Positions 51,504 to 62,499 of a DNA stretch of 64,000 nucleotides are shown here, piece after piece (position 1 is the first letter of the stretch; every line of letters begins with the position of its first letter). Under the pieces are notes generated by a model, which had not been told where the DNA came from, did not search any database, and saw only the letters and a list, made by a program, of their open reading frames with translations. This DNA is from Corylus avellana (lineage: Eukaryota; Streptophyta; Magnoliopsida; Fagales; Betulaceae), in NCBI RefSeq assembly GCF_901000735.1, contig NC_081551.1:19868545-19932544 (forward strand). Direction: 5' to 3'. The position numbers and the translations under genes were made by a program.

Positions 51504-53575
51504 ATGGATCAGAAGTTATTGGAACAAAAGATTGCCACCATGAAGAAATCCCTCTTTAATGCGGTTTTTCTCTTTTATTTTTTTCTTTTTTCAAAAAAAA
51601 TATATGTTGATATTAATTGGTTTTCCCTTCATCTTCAATATTAACATAGGCTTTTTGTTCCTCCTTTTCTACCTTATGAATAGGGGATATGCTTGTTATT
51701 ATTTTCTGGCTACGTCTTATAATTAATTAATACTCCTTAACGTAGACAATTTCTATTAATGGGTGGTTAGTCGGACGATTTGTTGGATATATAACTTTCA
51801 ATCTAATCTACAGTTTTACATTTCCTTGCCTTATTGTTTACCGCATAATTATTTGCTTTGAATGTTTAAGGACCGAATTCATGAAAATCATTAGACGTTA
51901 ATTAGACAAATATTGGGTGGCGGCGTCAAGGTGGCTTGGCTCGTTCGAAGAGAGAGAGAGGCTTGCTGTTTGATTGAGACCTATTTCGTTTTCATATATC
52001 CCATTCTCGTCATTTCTATGTAAACAACGAGAAGCATTCTTATTCTCGTCGTTTCATCCCCGAATTTTGTTGTTTAAAATATCATTCGCGTCATCTACAA
52101 AAAACTACGATGAAATTATGCCATTTGTAGTCATTTAAACAGAAAACAACGCAAATTTACTTTACTTTTGTTGTTGTTTAAAGTTAAATGATGACATAAT
52201 GATCTTGTTAATTAAGTTATCCAAATATGTTACGTACAATGTGGGTTATTGCAGGAAATCCTTAATGACATGTTCACTACAGTGGAGGAGATGGAGGATG
52301 AAAACAATCCAAACTTTCTTATGACAATAGCCAATTTGTATTTGAGTGAGACGCCAAAGGATATAGATGACATAAAAAAAAGCTTGTGAGTGGCATAATA
52401 TGAAATTGGTTCTCTTTCAATTAAACATACTTAATTTTTCTATTCATAAAATTTTCATTATTTTATTTTATTTTTATTCTTATTTATTTTTTATTTATTT
52501 TATAAATAGCAATCTAATAATATCTATAATAATATTGGGCTTTCATTTGTGTTCATAGGGAGGCAAACCCCTTCGATCTTCGTAATCTAGAAAGGTGTCT
52601 TATTAAATTAAAAGGCACCAGCGTCAGGTACTTGCATGAAAAAATAATCCATCTCTCAACAAATAACATATAAATTGAAGGAAAAGCTAGAAATAATCCC
52701 TTTTATTTTTTAGTATCTTCTATTTTCTTGTCTCACAATTATTAATTCAAATATTATTTTTATTTACAGCTTTGGTGCTAATAAGGTCACTAATGAAGTC
52801 GATAAAATACTAGATGGTTGCATGAAAGGCGACACGGAGGGGTAATGTTTATAATTACCCAACTTGAGTTTTTTTTTTCCAGCCCTTAATAATTTAGTAT
52901 ACAAAATATATATAGTTTTATCTGCTTATATTTCCTTCTCAAATATGATTTTAGACTAAAATTTAAGTTTAGTGTTATATATATATATATATATATACGC
53001 GACTGTTATATAACTTAATTGATGATGTGGCACGAAAATTAATCATTAAATCAGCATTTGTAAAAACAAATTGTTGATTTTTATTGTTACGGCATCCCAG
53101 TTATATGATAGTAGTATAACAATATACTAAATACTATTACTCAAAAGTTAATGATTATGTTCAATGCGAGATTGAAGTTACACCTCTCAAGCATAAGTCA
53201 TACAGTTATAGGAGTGAGATTAACTCAGAAAATTTTGGAAAGATACAACTAATATTGCACATACTTTCATCAATACAAATGTTAAAGCATTATAAGAAAT
53301 TATTGACTTGTTCATAAATATATAAACAGATGTAAGGCTGGATTTCCGAACCTAAAACAAGCGTTTTACACTCTGAAGAAAAATCTGGAACCCTATCTAG
53401 AGGTTTTTCTCTCTCGCTCTTTGACACATGCACATACAAACACAAAGAATTTTCTTACTTCATTTGGAATAAGTTATATGTTGGTTTGTTGTTCATTTTG
53501 CAGTTGTTGCAACTGTACAAATCTAGCACGTCATCTACTGGCCCCAATAAAAATATGGTTGGCAAGAACAAGTAG
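51504..53575 (+). CDS. HPt-like gene AHP-d, complete, phospho-His replaced by Ile
   Basis: Six exons with the standard plant AHP phases: 51504-51563, 52255-52385, 52559-52627, 52770-52841, 53330-53402, 53504-53575, giving 158 residues. The fold-defining segments are kept (EDENNPNFLMTIANLYL, SFGANKV, EGCKAG). The active-site segment reads CLIKLKGTSVSFGA: Ile79 stands where AHP-a has His79, while Lys82 and Gly83 stay. The product ends with a Ser/Thr-rich tail YKSSTSSTGP and a basic VGKNK. It is predicted unable to take part in phosphotransfer, so it may block the relay by occupying kinases or response regulators, as proposed for AHP6. The splice sites and frame are intact and a TATA box is present. 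Only 12 residues differ from AHP-e, mostly by replacement changes. Confidence 0.83.
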
Positions 53576-55149
53576 TATTTGGTGGATTACATCTGTGTGC
53601 AAATTCATCATTTCCATAATTCTCGAATAATAGTGAATAAAAACTAGGCAATTTCCCTTGTTCTTTGTGCCTATTGCTCAACTTTTCTTATAACATTTGG
53701 TTGAAAACTAGTTTCCCCCAACGTGGTTTGTGGGAACTAGTTTCCTTGCCAAGTTTGTTTGTAATAAAGGTTACTTCTATATAACCTAAAAAGATCCTTT
53801 TATGCTATTGTGTTGGGACTTATGTGGAATATTCGTTCTTTCCCTACTCTACACTACAACATCAATTTTGGGACCAAAATTACTCCATGTGATCGGGAGG
53901 GCACTTGGACAGGTGCTTCTACAATTTGAGTAAATGGGGACACGATTGTATAGACACGTATCCAAATGGAAGGACCCGAACAAAAAATCACATAAACCGC
54001 CCTACACAGTGCAGTAGAACAACCTTATTGCACAAGTTTAACTTTATTAACCAGTACCATTTATTGGAAACGTGTTAAAAAGAAGACTAAGAATATTGTT
54101 GAAGTGCAACAATGTCGCTCTACTAAAGTAGATGACTCTTAGAATATCTCATGTGGGGGTGTGATTTTGAATGCCATAAAAAGCTTTGGCTTCCCTCACT
54201 AGACACTAATTAGTCCAAAGCACATTCCAACAAATGGTGGTCAAGACTTCGATTCGCGAGAGCGTCACGTTGAGGGAAGGATTGTTGAGATTAAGTAGGT
54301 TATTATTTTTCTAAAGAATAAAGATATTTAGTAGACTCGCATACTATACTCCTATACAACTATGATGATGTGGCAATAAAAGTCAACATTTGACTGATTT
54401 TTACAACCACATTACTATAGTTGTATGGCACATAATGACACTCTTATGTGAGTCTACCAAATAACATATCTCTCTTCTAAGTGAATACATTTATTGTTTA
54501 CGTTAAGTCATGTCATACACATTTTGAATAGATAAATTATATTTAGTAGACTTTCATACGACTGACATACAATAATGATGATGTGGCAGAATATCAACTA
54601 TTGATTTTTATTTTTATAAGCCATTGTTGATCGAAAGACTGATATTTACTGTCACATTATCATAGTTGTATGTCAGTTGTATGAAAATCTACTATATAGC
54701 ATTACACTTTTGGATAACTGGCAAAACTTGTGAACTGTATATAAAATATCTCATAACCATAGGAATTAGAAAAACAAAAGCCTATCACAAATTATATTAT
54801 TTGTTTTTATTTATATCTCGGTATTTTGTAATTGATTGTGGCTAATTTTGCAAGATCATAGAGCAGCTACCCACAACAGTTCGATGAGAAAGTTGATTTC
54901 ACCTTAATGCTCTGAGAGTTAACGACTTTGACGTCTACATTAAAGCATGGGCTAATTTTATGGACAAGTATTCCCTATGGATATGTCCTTATTCTTCTTT
55001 TTTACACAATTCCCAATTAACGGTGTTGGTTAATAAAGTTGAACTCGTTCAATAAAATTGCTCTATTGCACTGCCAAAAGGCATTTTATGTGAGTGTTTG
55101 TTTGGGACCATCTGTTTGAGTAAGTGTCCATGCAATCAAATATGGATCC

Positions 55150-56215
55150 GGCTTCTATGCGGCAGTGAAAACTACCGCATAGAAGCTGTTATGCAAAACG
55201 GCATAGTTTTGCATAACAGTCCCTACAATACTGTGTCGTTTTGCATGGAGTCCAAGTACTGTTTTAAAACTCCTCACGCCGTTAGAAACCAAACGCCAGA
55301 CTTAAACTCAGCTGCTGCACAAGCGATAACATCAGACTTAAACACACATAGCTGCTGCACAAGAGAGAGGAAAGTCCCAAAGGATGAAGAAACTTGCAAA
55401 AAAAAAAAAAAACGACCATGAAGATTCCTAAAAAAAAAAAATAACAACAGTGGAAATTCAACAACTTTTTGCACACAGATGAATTAAAAATCCCCAAAAA
55501 AACCCAAATCAGGCAAGCTCTTTTGACTAATTAATCAGTGAAAAGCACCAAACTTCCATTAAACAATAACCATAAAACATTGAATTTCAACTACGGAAAA
55601 AAACATAAACACCCAGACGCCAAAATAGCTCAAACATAAACACACCCTTTTGACTAATTAATCAGTCAAAAGCACCAAACATAAACACCCAGATGCCAAA
55701 ATAGCTCAAATTGCTCAAAATAATAGACAAGCAATTTCAACTACGGAAAAAAAAATCCCATTAATCAACATATAAAACATTGGAGGACATCGAAAAAATC
55801 CCATTTTAACTACGCGGTTGCCTTGCTTGTCGGAGCCTTGGAGGCGAAAGAATTGGAGGACATCGAAATCAAATATACAGAGAGAGCTCGTGAGGTTCTT
55901 CAGAGGAACAGCCTTCTCTATGTGAACCCAAATCCATGTTTCTCAGCCACCAATGTCAGCTTTCTCTCATTGGATCTGCAAGATTTGAAGTGACAAATCC
56001 ATGTTTCTCAACCACCAAGGCTTCTTTCTTCTTCTTCTTTTTTTAAGAAGAAAGTTGGTTTTAAGTCTGACGTTTAATTTCTAACGGCGTGAGGACTTTT
56101 AAAACAGCACTTGACTCCATGCAAAACGGCACAGTTTTGCATAAACTGTTATGCAAAACTGTGCCGTTTTGCATAACAGCTACTATGCGGTAGTTTTCAC
56201 TACCGCATAGAAGCC
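55150..56215. mobile_element. Foldback-type transposon with long inverted repeats and internal hairpins
   Basis: Ends at 55150 and 56215 are inverted repeats of about 150 bp and roughly 90% identity. Each arm contains two hairpins of its own: CTTCTATGCGG facing CCGCATAGAAG around a GAAAA loop, and CTGTTATGCAAAAC facing GTTTTGCATAACAG. The arms also share TCCTCACGCCGTTAGAAA. The interior (55310-56075) has duplicated short segments (for example CACCCAGACGCCAAAATAGC) and no transposase. The spacer after AHP-e lacks it, so it inserted after the array duplicated. No clear target-site duplication was found. Confidence 0.75.
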
Positions 56216-57003
56216 AGATAGCCCCATTTACTCGAATTATCCAATCACATGTCTGAGCACCCTTTCACATGGGATTGTCCTATTGCATCAAATTTTGGTC
56301 TCAAAATTGAAGTTGTAGTGCAAACTGCAAAGTAGGGAAATAAAGAGAATATTTCGTATAAGGCTAAAAATATGAAAATTAATTAAATTGTTTACTAACG
56401 GGAAACGATGCCTATCTTAAGTTAATTTGGATGTTCCCCATTTTTGGTGTTTTTGTCTGCTATGTTCACTATTGATCCTTTGATTAGTTTAGCCAACTAC
56501 ACCATGGGCCAATTGGACTCGTTTGGCTATACAAATTAATTAGCACTATTTTTTTTTTTCATAAGAAAAAATAAACAAAAGCATTAACAAATAACTAAAA
56601 ACATAAAATATTTAAAACTAAATTCTCCTTTATATTAAGTCACAAGAAAATAAAAAACACGCTTTAAAAGTTTTACCAAACGAAACCAAGTATTTCCTTT
56701 TCATTTGTTTCGTGATCGATGAAGAAGATACAAAGATATTATACAGTCTCTTAAGAATATTTATTAGTTAGATACTTAAAATAAGATTTTTTATTTATTT
56801 TTTGTTTTTACGAATATGGCAATTGTCTATTTCACCAAATGTCATATTTCTTCGATGACTGCTTATCACATAATTGTTGTGTTATATTTTTGGATGATTG
56901 CATATCACATAGTCGGTATGTCCTAACTACTCATACATTTTTAGTGTTTGCTCTGATTGATTGCTGCAGCACATATATATGTTTTCCTTTAACTATTTCA
57001 TCT

Positions 57004-57016
57004 CCCTATATATTCT
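57004..57016 (+). promoter_or_regulatory. TATA box of AHP-e
   Basis: CCTATATATTC at the same distance from the start codon as in AHP-d, within an almost identical promoter. Confidence 0.55.
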
Positions 57017-57092
57017 CCTCATTGGGGCTTCCCATTTTGTCATTCAAGCCTTTAAAGAAGTTCTATTATATTAATCTCTTTTGTTTGCGAGA

Positions 57093-57548
57093 ATGGATCA
57101 GAAGTCATTGGAACAACAGATTGCCACCATGAAGCAATCCCTCTTTAATGCGGTTTTTCTCTTTTTTTTGTTGTTTTTCTTTTTTCAAAAAAGAAAAAGA
57201 AAATGTTGATATTAATTGGTTTTCCCTTCATCTTCAATATTAATATAGGCTTTTTGTTCCTCCTTTTCGACCTTATGAATAGGGGATAGGCTTGTTATTA
57301 TTTTCTGGCTACGTCTCATAATTAATTAATACTCCTTAACTAGCTTAGACAATTTCTTTTAATGGGTGGTTTAGTCGGACGATTTGTTGGATATATAACT
57401 TTCAATCTATTCTACAGTTTTACATTTCCTTGCCTTATTGTTTACCGTATAATTATTTGCTTTGAATGTTTAAGGACCGAATTCATGAAAATCATTAGAC
57501 GTTAATTAGACAAATATTGGGTGGCGGCGTCAAGGTGGCTGGACTCTT

Positions 57549-57585
<37 letters not shown>

Positions 57586-59211
57586 ATTGCTGTTTGATTG
57601 AGACCAATTTCGTTTTCATATATCCCATTCTCGTCATTTCTATGTAAACAACGAGAAGCATTTTATTCTCGTCGTTTCATCCCTGAATTTTGTTGTTTAA
57701 AATATCATTCTCGTCATCTACATAAAACTAAGATGAAATTATGCCATTTGTAGTCATTTAAACAGAAAACAACGTAAATTTACTTTCCTTTTATTGTCGT
57801 TTAAAGTTAAATGATGACATAATGATCTTGTTAAGTTATCCAAATATGTTACGTACAATGTGGGTTATTGCAGGAAATCCTTAATGACATGTTCACTACA
57901 GTGGAGGAGATGGAGGATGAAAACAATCCAAACTTTCTTATGACAATTGCCAATTTGTATTTGAGTGAGACGCCAAACGATATAGATGCCATAAAAAAAA
58001 GCTTGTGAGTGGCATAATATGAAATTGGTTCTCTTTCAATTAAACATACTTAATTTTTCTATTCTCATCAAATTTTCATTATTTTATTTTATTTTTATTC
58101 TTATTTATTTTTTATTTATTTTATAAATAGCAATCTAATAATATCAATAATAATCTTGGGCTTTCATTTGTGTTCATAGGGAGGCAAACCCCCTCGATCT
58201 TCGTAATCTAGAAAGGTGTCTTATTAAATTAAAAGGCACCAGCGCCAGGTACTTACATGAAAAAATAACACGTCCCTCAACAAATAACATATAAATTGAA
58301 GAAAAAACTAGAAATAATCCCTCTTATTTTTTAGTATCTTCTATTTTCTTCTCTCACAATTATTAATTCAAATATTATTTTTATTTACAGCTTTGGTGCT
58401 AATAAGGTCACTAATGAAGTCAATAAAATAATGGATGGTTGCATGAAAGGCGACACGGAGGGGTAATGTTTATAATTACCCAACTTGAAATGTTTTTTTC
58501 CAGCCCTTAATAATTTAGTATACAAAATATATATAGTTTTATCTGCTTATATTTCCTTCTCAAATATGATTTTAGACTAAAATTTAAGTTTAATGTTAGT
58601 TAGTAACTAATATATATATATATATATACACACACACAACTGTTATATAACTTAATTGATGACGTGGCACGAAAATCAATCATTAATCAACATTTGTGAA
58701 AAAAAATTGTTAATTTTCATTGTCACGGCATCCTAGTTGTATGATGGTAGTATAACAGTATATTAAATACCATTACTCAAAAGTTAATGATTATGTTCAA
58801 TGCAAGGTTGAAATAACACCTCTCAAGCATAAGTCATACAGTTATAGGAGTGAGATTAACTCATAGAAAATTTTGGAAAGAGACAACTAATATTGCACAT
58901 ACTTTACATCGGTAAAGCATTATGAGAAATTATTGACTTGTTCATGAATATATAAACAGATGTAAGGCTGGATTTCCAAACTTAAAACAAGCGTTTCACA
59001 CTCTGAAGAAAAATCTGGAACCCTATCTAGAGGTTTCTCTCTCGCTCTCTGTCACACGCACATACAAACACAAAGAATTTTCTTACTTCATTTGGATTAA
59101 ATAAGTTATATGTTGGTTTGTTTGTTGTTCATTTTGCAGTTGTTGCAACAGTACAAATCTAGCACGTCATCTACTGGCCCCAATGAAAATATGGTTGGCA
59201 AGAACAAGTAG
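57093..59211 (+). CDS. HPt-like gene AHP-e, complete, phospho-His replaced by Ile
   Basis: Six exons: 57093-57152, 57874-58004, 58180-58248, 58391-58462, 58960-59032, 59140-59211, giving 158 residues. It is a close tandem copy of AHP-d with the same CLIKLKGTS site, so Ile79 again replaces the phospho-accepting His. Replacements against AHP-d are L5S, K9Q, K15Q, K55N, D59A, F69L, V86A, D98N, L101M, Y124H, L139Q and K151E; only three silent changes were counted. The helices and the Lys82-Gly83 pair are retained and there is no stop or splice damage. The role is open, as for AHP-d: an inhibitory pseudo-HPt or a gene drifting without constraint. Intron 1 has a longer (GA)n tract (about 57548-57582) than AHP-d. 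Confidence 0.83.
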
Positions 59212-61510
59212 TATTTGGTGGATTACATCTGTGGGCAGATTCATCATTTCCATAATTCTCGAATAATATTAGTGAATAAAAACTAGGCAATTTCCCTTGT
59301 GCTATGTGCCTATTGCTTAACTTTTCGTATAACATTTGGTTGAAAACTAGTTTCCCTGAACGTGGTTTGTGGGAACTAGTTTCCTTGCCAAGTTTGCTTG
59401 TAATAAAGGTTACTTCTATATAACCTAAAAAGATCCTTTTATGCTATTGTGTTGGGACTTATGTGGAATATTCTTTCTTTCCCTACTCTACACTACAACA
59501 TCAATTTTGGGACCAAAATTACTCCATGTGATCGGGAGGGCACTTGGACAGGTGCTTCTATAATTTGAGTAAATGGGGACACAATTGTATAGACATGTAT
59601 CCAAATGGACATGTATCCAAATGGATGGACCCGAACAAAAAATCACATAAACCGCCCTACAGAGTGCAGTAGAACAACCTTATTGCACAAGTTTAACTTT
59701 ATTAAGCAGTACCATTTATTGGAAGCGTGTTAAAAAGAAGACTAATGATATTGTTGAAGTGCAATAATGTCGCTCTGCTAAAGTAGATGACTCTTAGAAC
59801 ATTTCTTGTGGGGTGTGATTTTGAATGCCATAAAAAGCTTTGGCTTCCCTCACTGGACACTGATTGGATTTAAGATGAGATAGTCCAAAGCGCGATCCAA
59901 CAAATGGTGGTCAAGAGTTCGATTCGCGAGAGCGTCACGTTGAGAGAGGGATTGTTGAGATTAAGTAGATTATTATTTTGCCAAAGAATAAAGATATTTA
60001 GTAGACTCACATACTATACTCCTATATATACAACTATGATGATGTGGCAGTAAAAGTCAACCTTTGGATAAACGGGGGCATATAACATGAGAAAATTAAT
60101 GGCTGATTTTTACGATCACATTACTATAGTTGTATGGCACATAATGACACTCGTATGAGAGTCTAACGAATAACATATCTCTCTTCTAAGTGAATACATT
60201 TATTGTTTATGTTAAGTCATATCATACACATTTTGGATAGATAAATTATTTTTAGTAGACTTTCATATGACTGACATGCAACTATGATGATGTGACAGAA
60301 TATCAACTATTGATTTTTATTTTTACAAGTCATTGTTGATTGAAAGACTGATATTTACTGTCACATTATCATAGTTGTATGTCAGTCGTATGAGAATCTA
60401 CTATATAGCATTACACTTTTAGATAACTGGCAAAACTTGTGAATTGTACATAAAATATTACAAAAAGCTCATAACCATAGGAATTAGAAAAAAAGAAAAA
60501 AGAAAAAAAGCCCATCACAATTTATATTATTTGTTTTTACTTATATCTTTGTATTTTGTAATTGATTGTGCCTAATTTTGCAAGATCATAGAGCGGCTAC
60601 CCGCAACAGTTCGATGAGAAAGTTGATTTCACCTTAGTGCTCTGAGAGTTAATGGCTTTGATTGTGCCTCGTCCTTATTGTTTAGAGATTGAAAGCCTAC
60701 ATTGAAGCATGGGCTAATTTTATGGACAAGTATTCAATTCCCTATTGATATGTCCTTATTCTTCTTTTTTACACATTTTCCAATTAACGGTGTTGGTTAA
60801 TAAAGTTGAACTCGTACAATAAAATTGCTCTATTGCATTGCTTAGGGCATTTTATGTGAGCGTTTGTTTGGGCCCATCCGTTTGAGTACGTGCCCACACA
60901 ATTATAACCCTGTTTACTCGAATTATCCAAGCACATGTCTGAGCGCCATCTCACATGGGATTGTCTTATTGCATGAAACTGTGGTCTCAAAATTGAAGTT
61001 GTAGTGCAAAGTAGGGAAATAAAGAGAATATTTCGTATAAGGCTAAAAATATGAAAATTAATTAAATTGTTTATCTTAACGGGAAACAATGCCTATCTTA
61101 AGTTAATTTGAATGTTCCCCATTTTTGGTGTTTTTGTATGCTATGTTCACTATTAACCAGTTGATTTGTTTAGCCAACTGCACCATGCGCCCATTGGACT
61201 CGTTTGGCCACACAAATTAATTAGCACTTCTTTTTCTTTTTCTTTTTTGGTTTTTCTTACCAAAAAAAAAAAACATTAACAAATAACTAAAAACATAAAA
61301 TATTGAAAACTAAATTCTCTTTTATGTTAAGTCACAAGAAAATAGAAAACACGCTCTAAAAAGATTTACCAAACGAAACCAATTATTTTCTTTTCATTTG
61401 TTTCGTGATCGATGAAGAAGATACAAAGATATTGTACAGTCTCTTAAGCATATTTATTAGTTAGATACTTAAAATAAGATATTTTTTTTTGTTTTTTTTT
61501 TTTGTTTTTG
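59212..61510. repeat. Array spacer, third copy
   Basis: The fullest spacer without the foldback insertion. It includes the MITE pair and the section missing from the first spacer (60571-61093). A small local duplication of GACATGTATCCAAATG lies at 59592-59623. No gene is supported. Confidence 0.8.
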
Positions 61511-61796
61511 TTTTTACTAATATGGAAATTGTCTATTTCACCAAATGTCATATTTCTTAGATGATTGCTTATCACATAATTGTTGTGTTATATTTTTGAA
61601 TGATTGCTTATCACATAGTCGGTATGTCCCTAACTAGTCATACATTTTTACTGTTTACTCTGATTGATTGCTGCAGCACATATATATGTTTTCCTTTAAC
61701 TATTTCATTTCCTTATATATTCTCCTCACTGGGGCCTCCCATTTTGGCATTCAAGCCTTTAAAGAAGTTCTATTATATTAATCTCTCTTTTGTTTG
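61511..61796 (+). promoter_or_regulatory. Promoter and 5' UTR of a sixth HPt-like copy, cut by the gap
   Basis: This stretch matches the promoters of AHP-d and AHP-e up to TTTTGTTTG, six to eight bases before the expected ATG. A TATATATTC box lies near 61716. The gene itself would begin inside the gap at 61797. Its spacing from AHP-e (about 4.7 kb) is the array unit length. Confidence 0.75.
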
Positions 61797-61896
61797 NNNN
61801 NNNNNNNNNNNNNNNNNNNNNNNNNNNNNNNNNNNNNNNNNNNNNNNNNNNNNNNNNNNNNNNNNNNNNNNNNNNNNNNNNNNNNNNNNNNNNNNN
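61797..61896. other. Assembly gap, 100 N
   Basis: A gap of unknown true length between the sixth HPt-like promoter and a PP2C intron 3 copy. The open frames crossing it are artefacts. Confidence 0.99.
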
Positions 61897-62170
61897 TTTT
61901 GCTCTATACTGGGGCATTATAAAAAATATATGACATGAATTCAACATGCAGACCATAAAATGGACTTTCCTGACTATATAAATAATGTGTGTTCAAATTT
62001 CTGTTTCTTTTTTCTTGCTGAATCTGATGACATTATGAGGAACTCGATAATCTGCATGTTGGAAGTTCAGAAATTCAATCAATTTTTTAACAATGTAGTC
62101 ACTTTTCACTGTAGCATGTGATATGCATATTCTTTCTTGTAGTACTTATTGCTTGACGGGTATGTTTCAG

Positions 62171-62499
62171 GTGATCGATATTTGAGGCCATGGATAATTC
62201 CAGTGCCTGAGATTACTTTCATGACTAGGACAGATGAGGATGAGTGTTTGATTTTGGCAAGCGATGGGCTTTGGGATGTCATGACTAACGAAGAGGTTGG
62301 GGAGGCGGCTCGCCGCCTTCTAAGAAGGTGGCGTAGGTCGTTGATGACTGATGACATTTCTCCGGCACAAGCTGTTGCTGATAATCTCACTGAGATAGCA
62401 TATGGAAGAAATAGTTCTGACAACATCTCCATCATTGTTGTTGACCTGAAATCAAAGAGAAGGCGCCAGCAAAGGCCATCAATAAGGGGAGTGGAGTAA
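62171..62499 (+). CDS. Last exon of a second PP2C copy (upstream exons missing)
   Basis: The exon encodes residues 290-398 of the PP2C, identical to exon 4 at 38594-38922, including the DGLWDV metal site and the SDN motif. It is preceded by a normal acceptor and about 270 bp of intron 3 before the gap. Exons 1-3 may lie in the gap, be absent, or be the same gene assembled twice. A lone exon could not make an active phosphatase. Confidence 0.8.

Larger units (their letters stand above)
53576..57092. repeat. Array spacer, second copy, with a 1.07-kb foldback insertion
   Basis: Same spacer as at 49463 and 59212, interrupted by the element at 55150-56215. The short open frames it contains are not conserved among the copies. 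The right end is the AHP-e promoter. Confidence 0.8.

Noticed and set aside
55098..55497. Frames of 66-107 codons in the AHP spacer
   Set aside because: Inside the foldback element arms and absent from the other spacer copies.
61600..61956. Frames crossing the last gap
   Set aside because: They run through N bases; the real content is the promoter of a sixth HPt-like copy.
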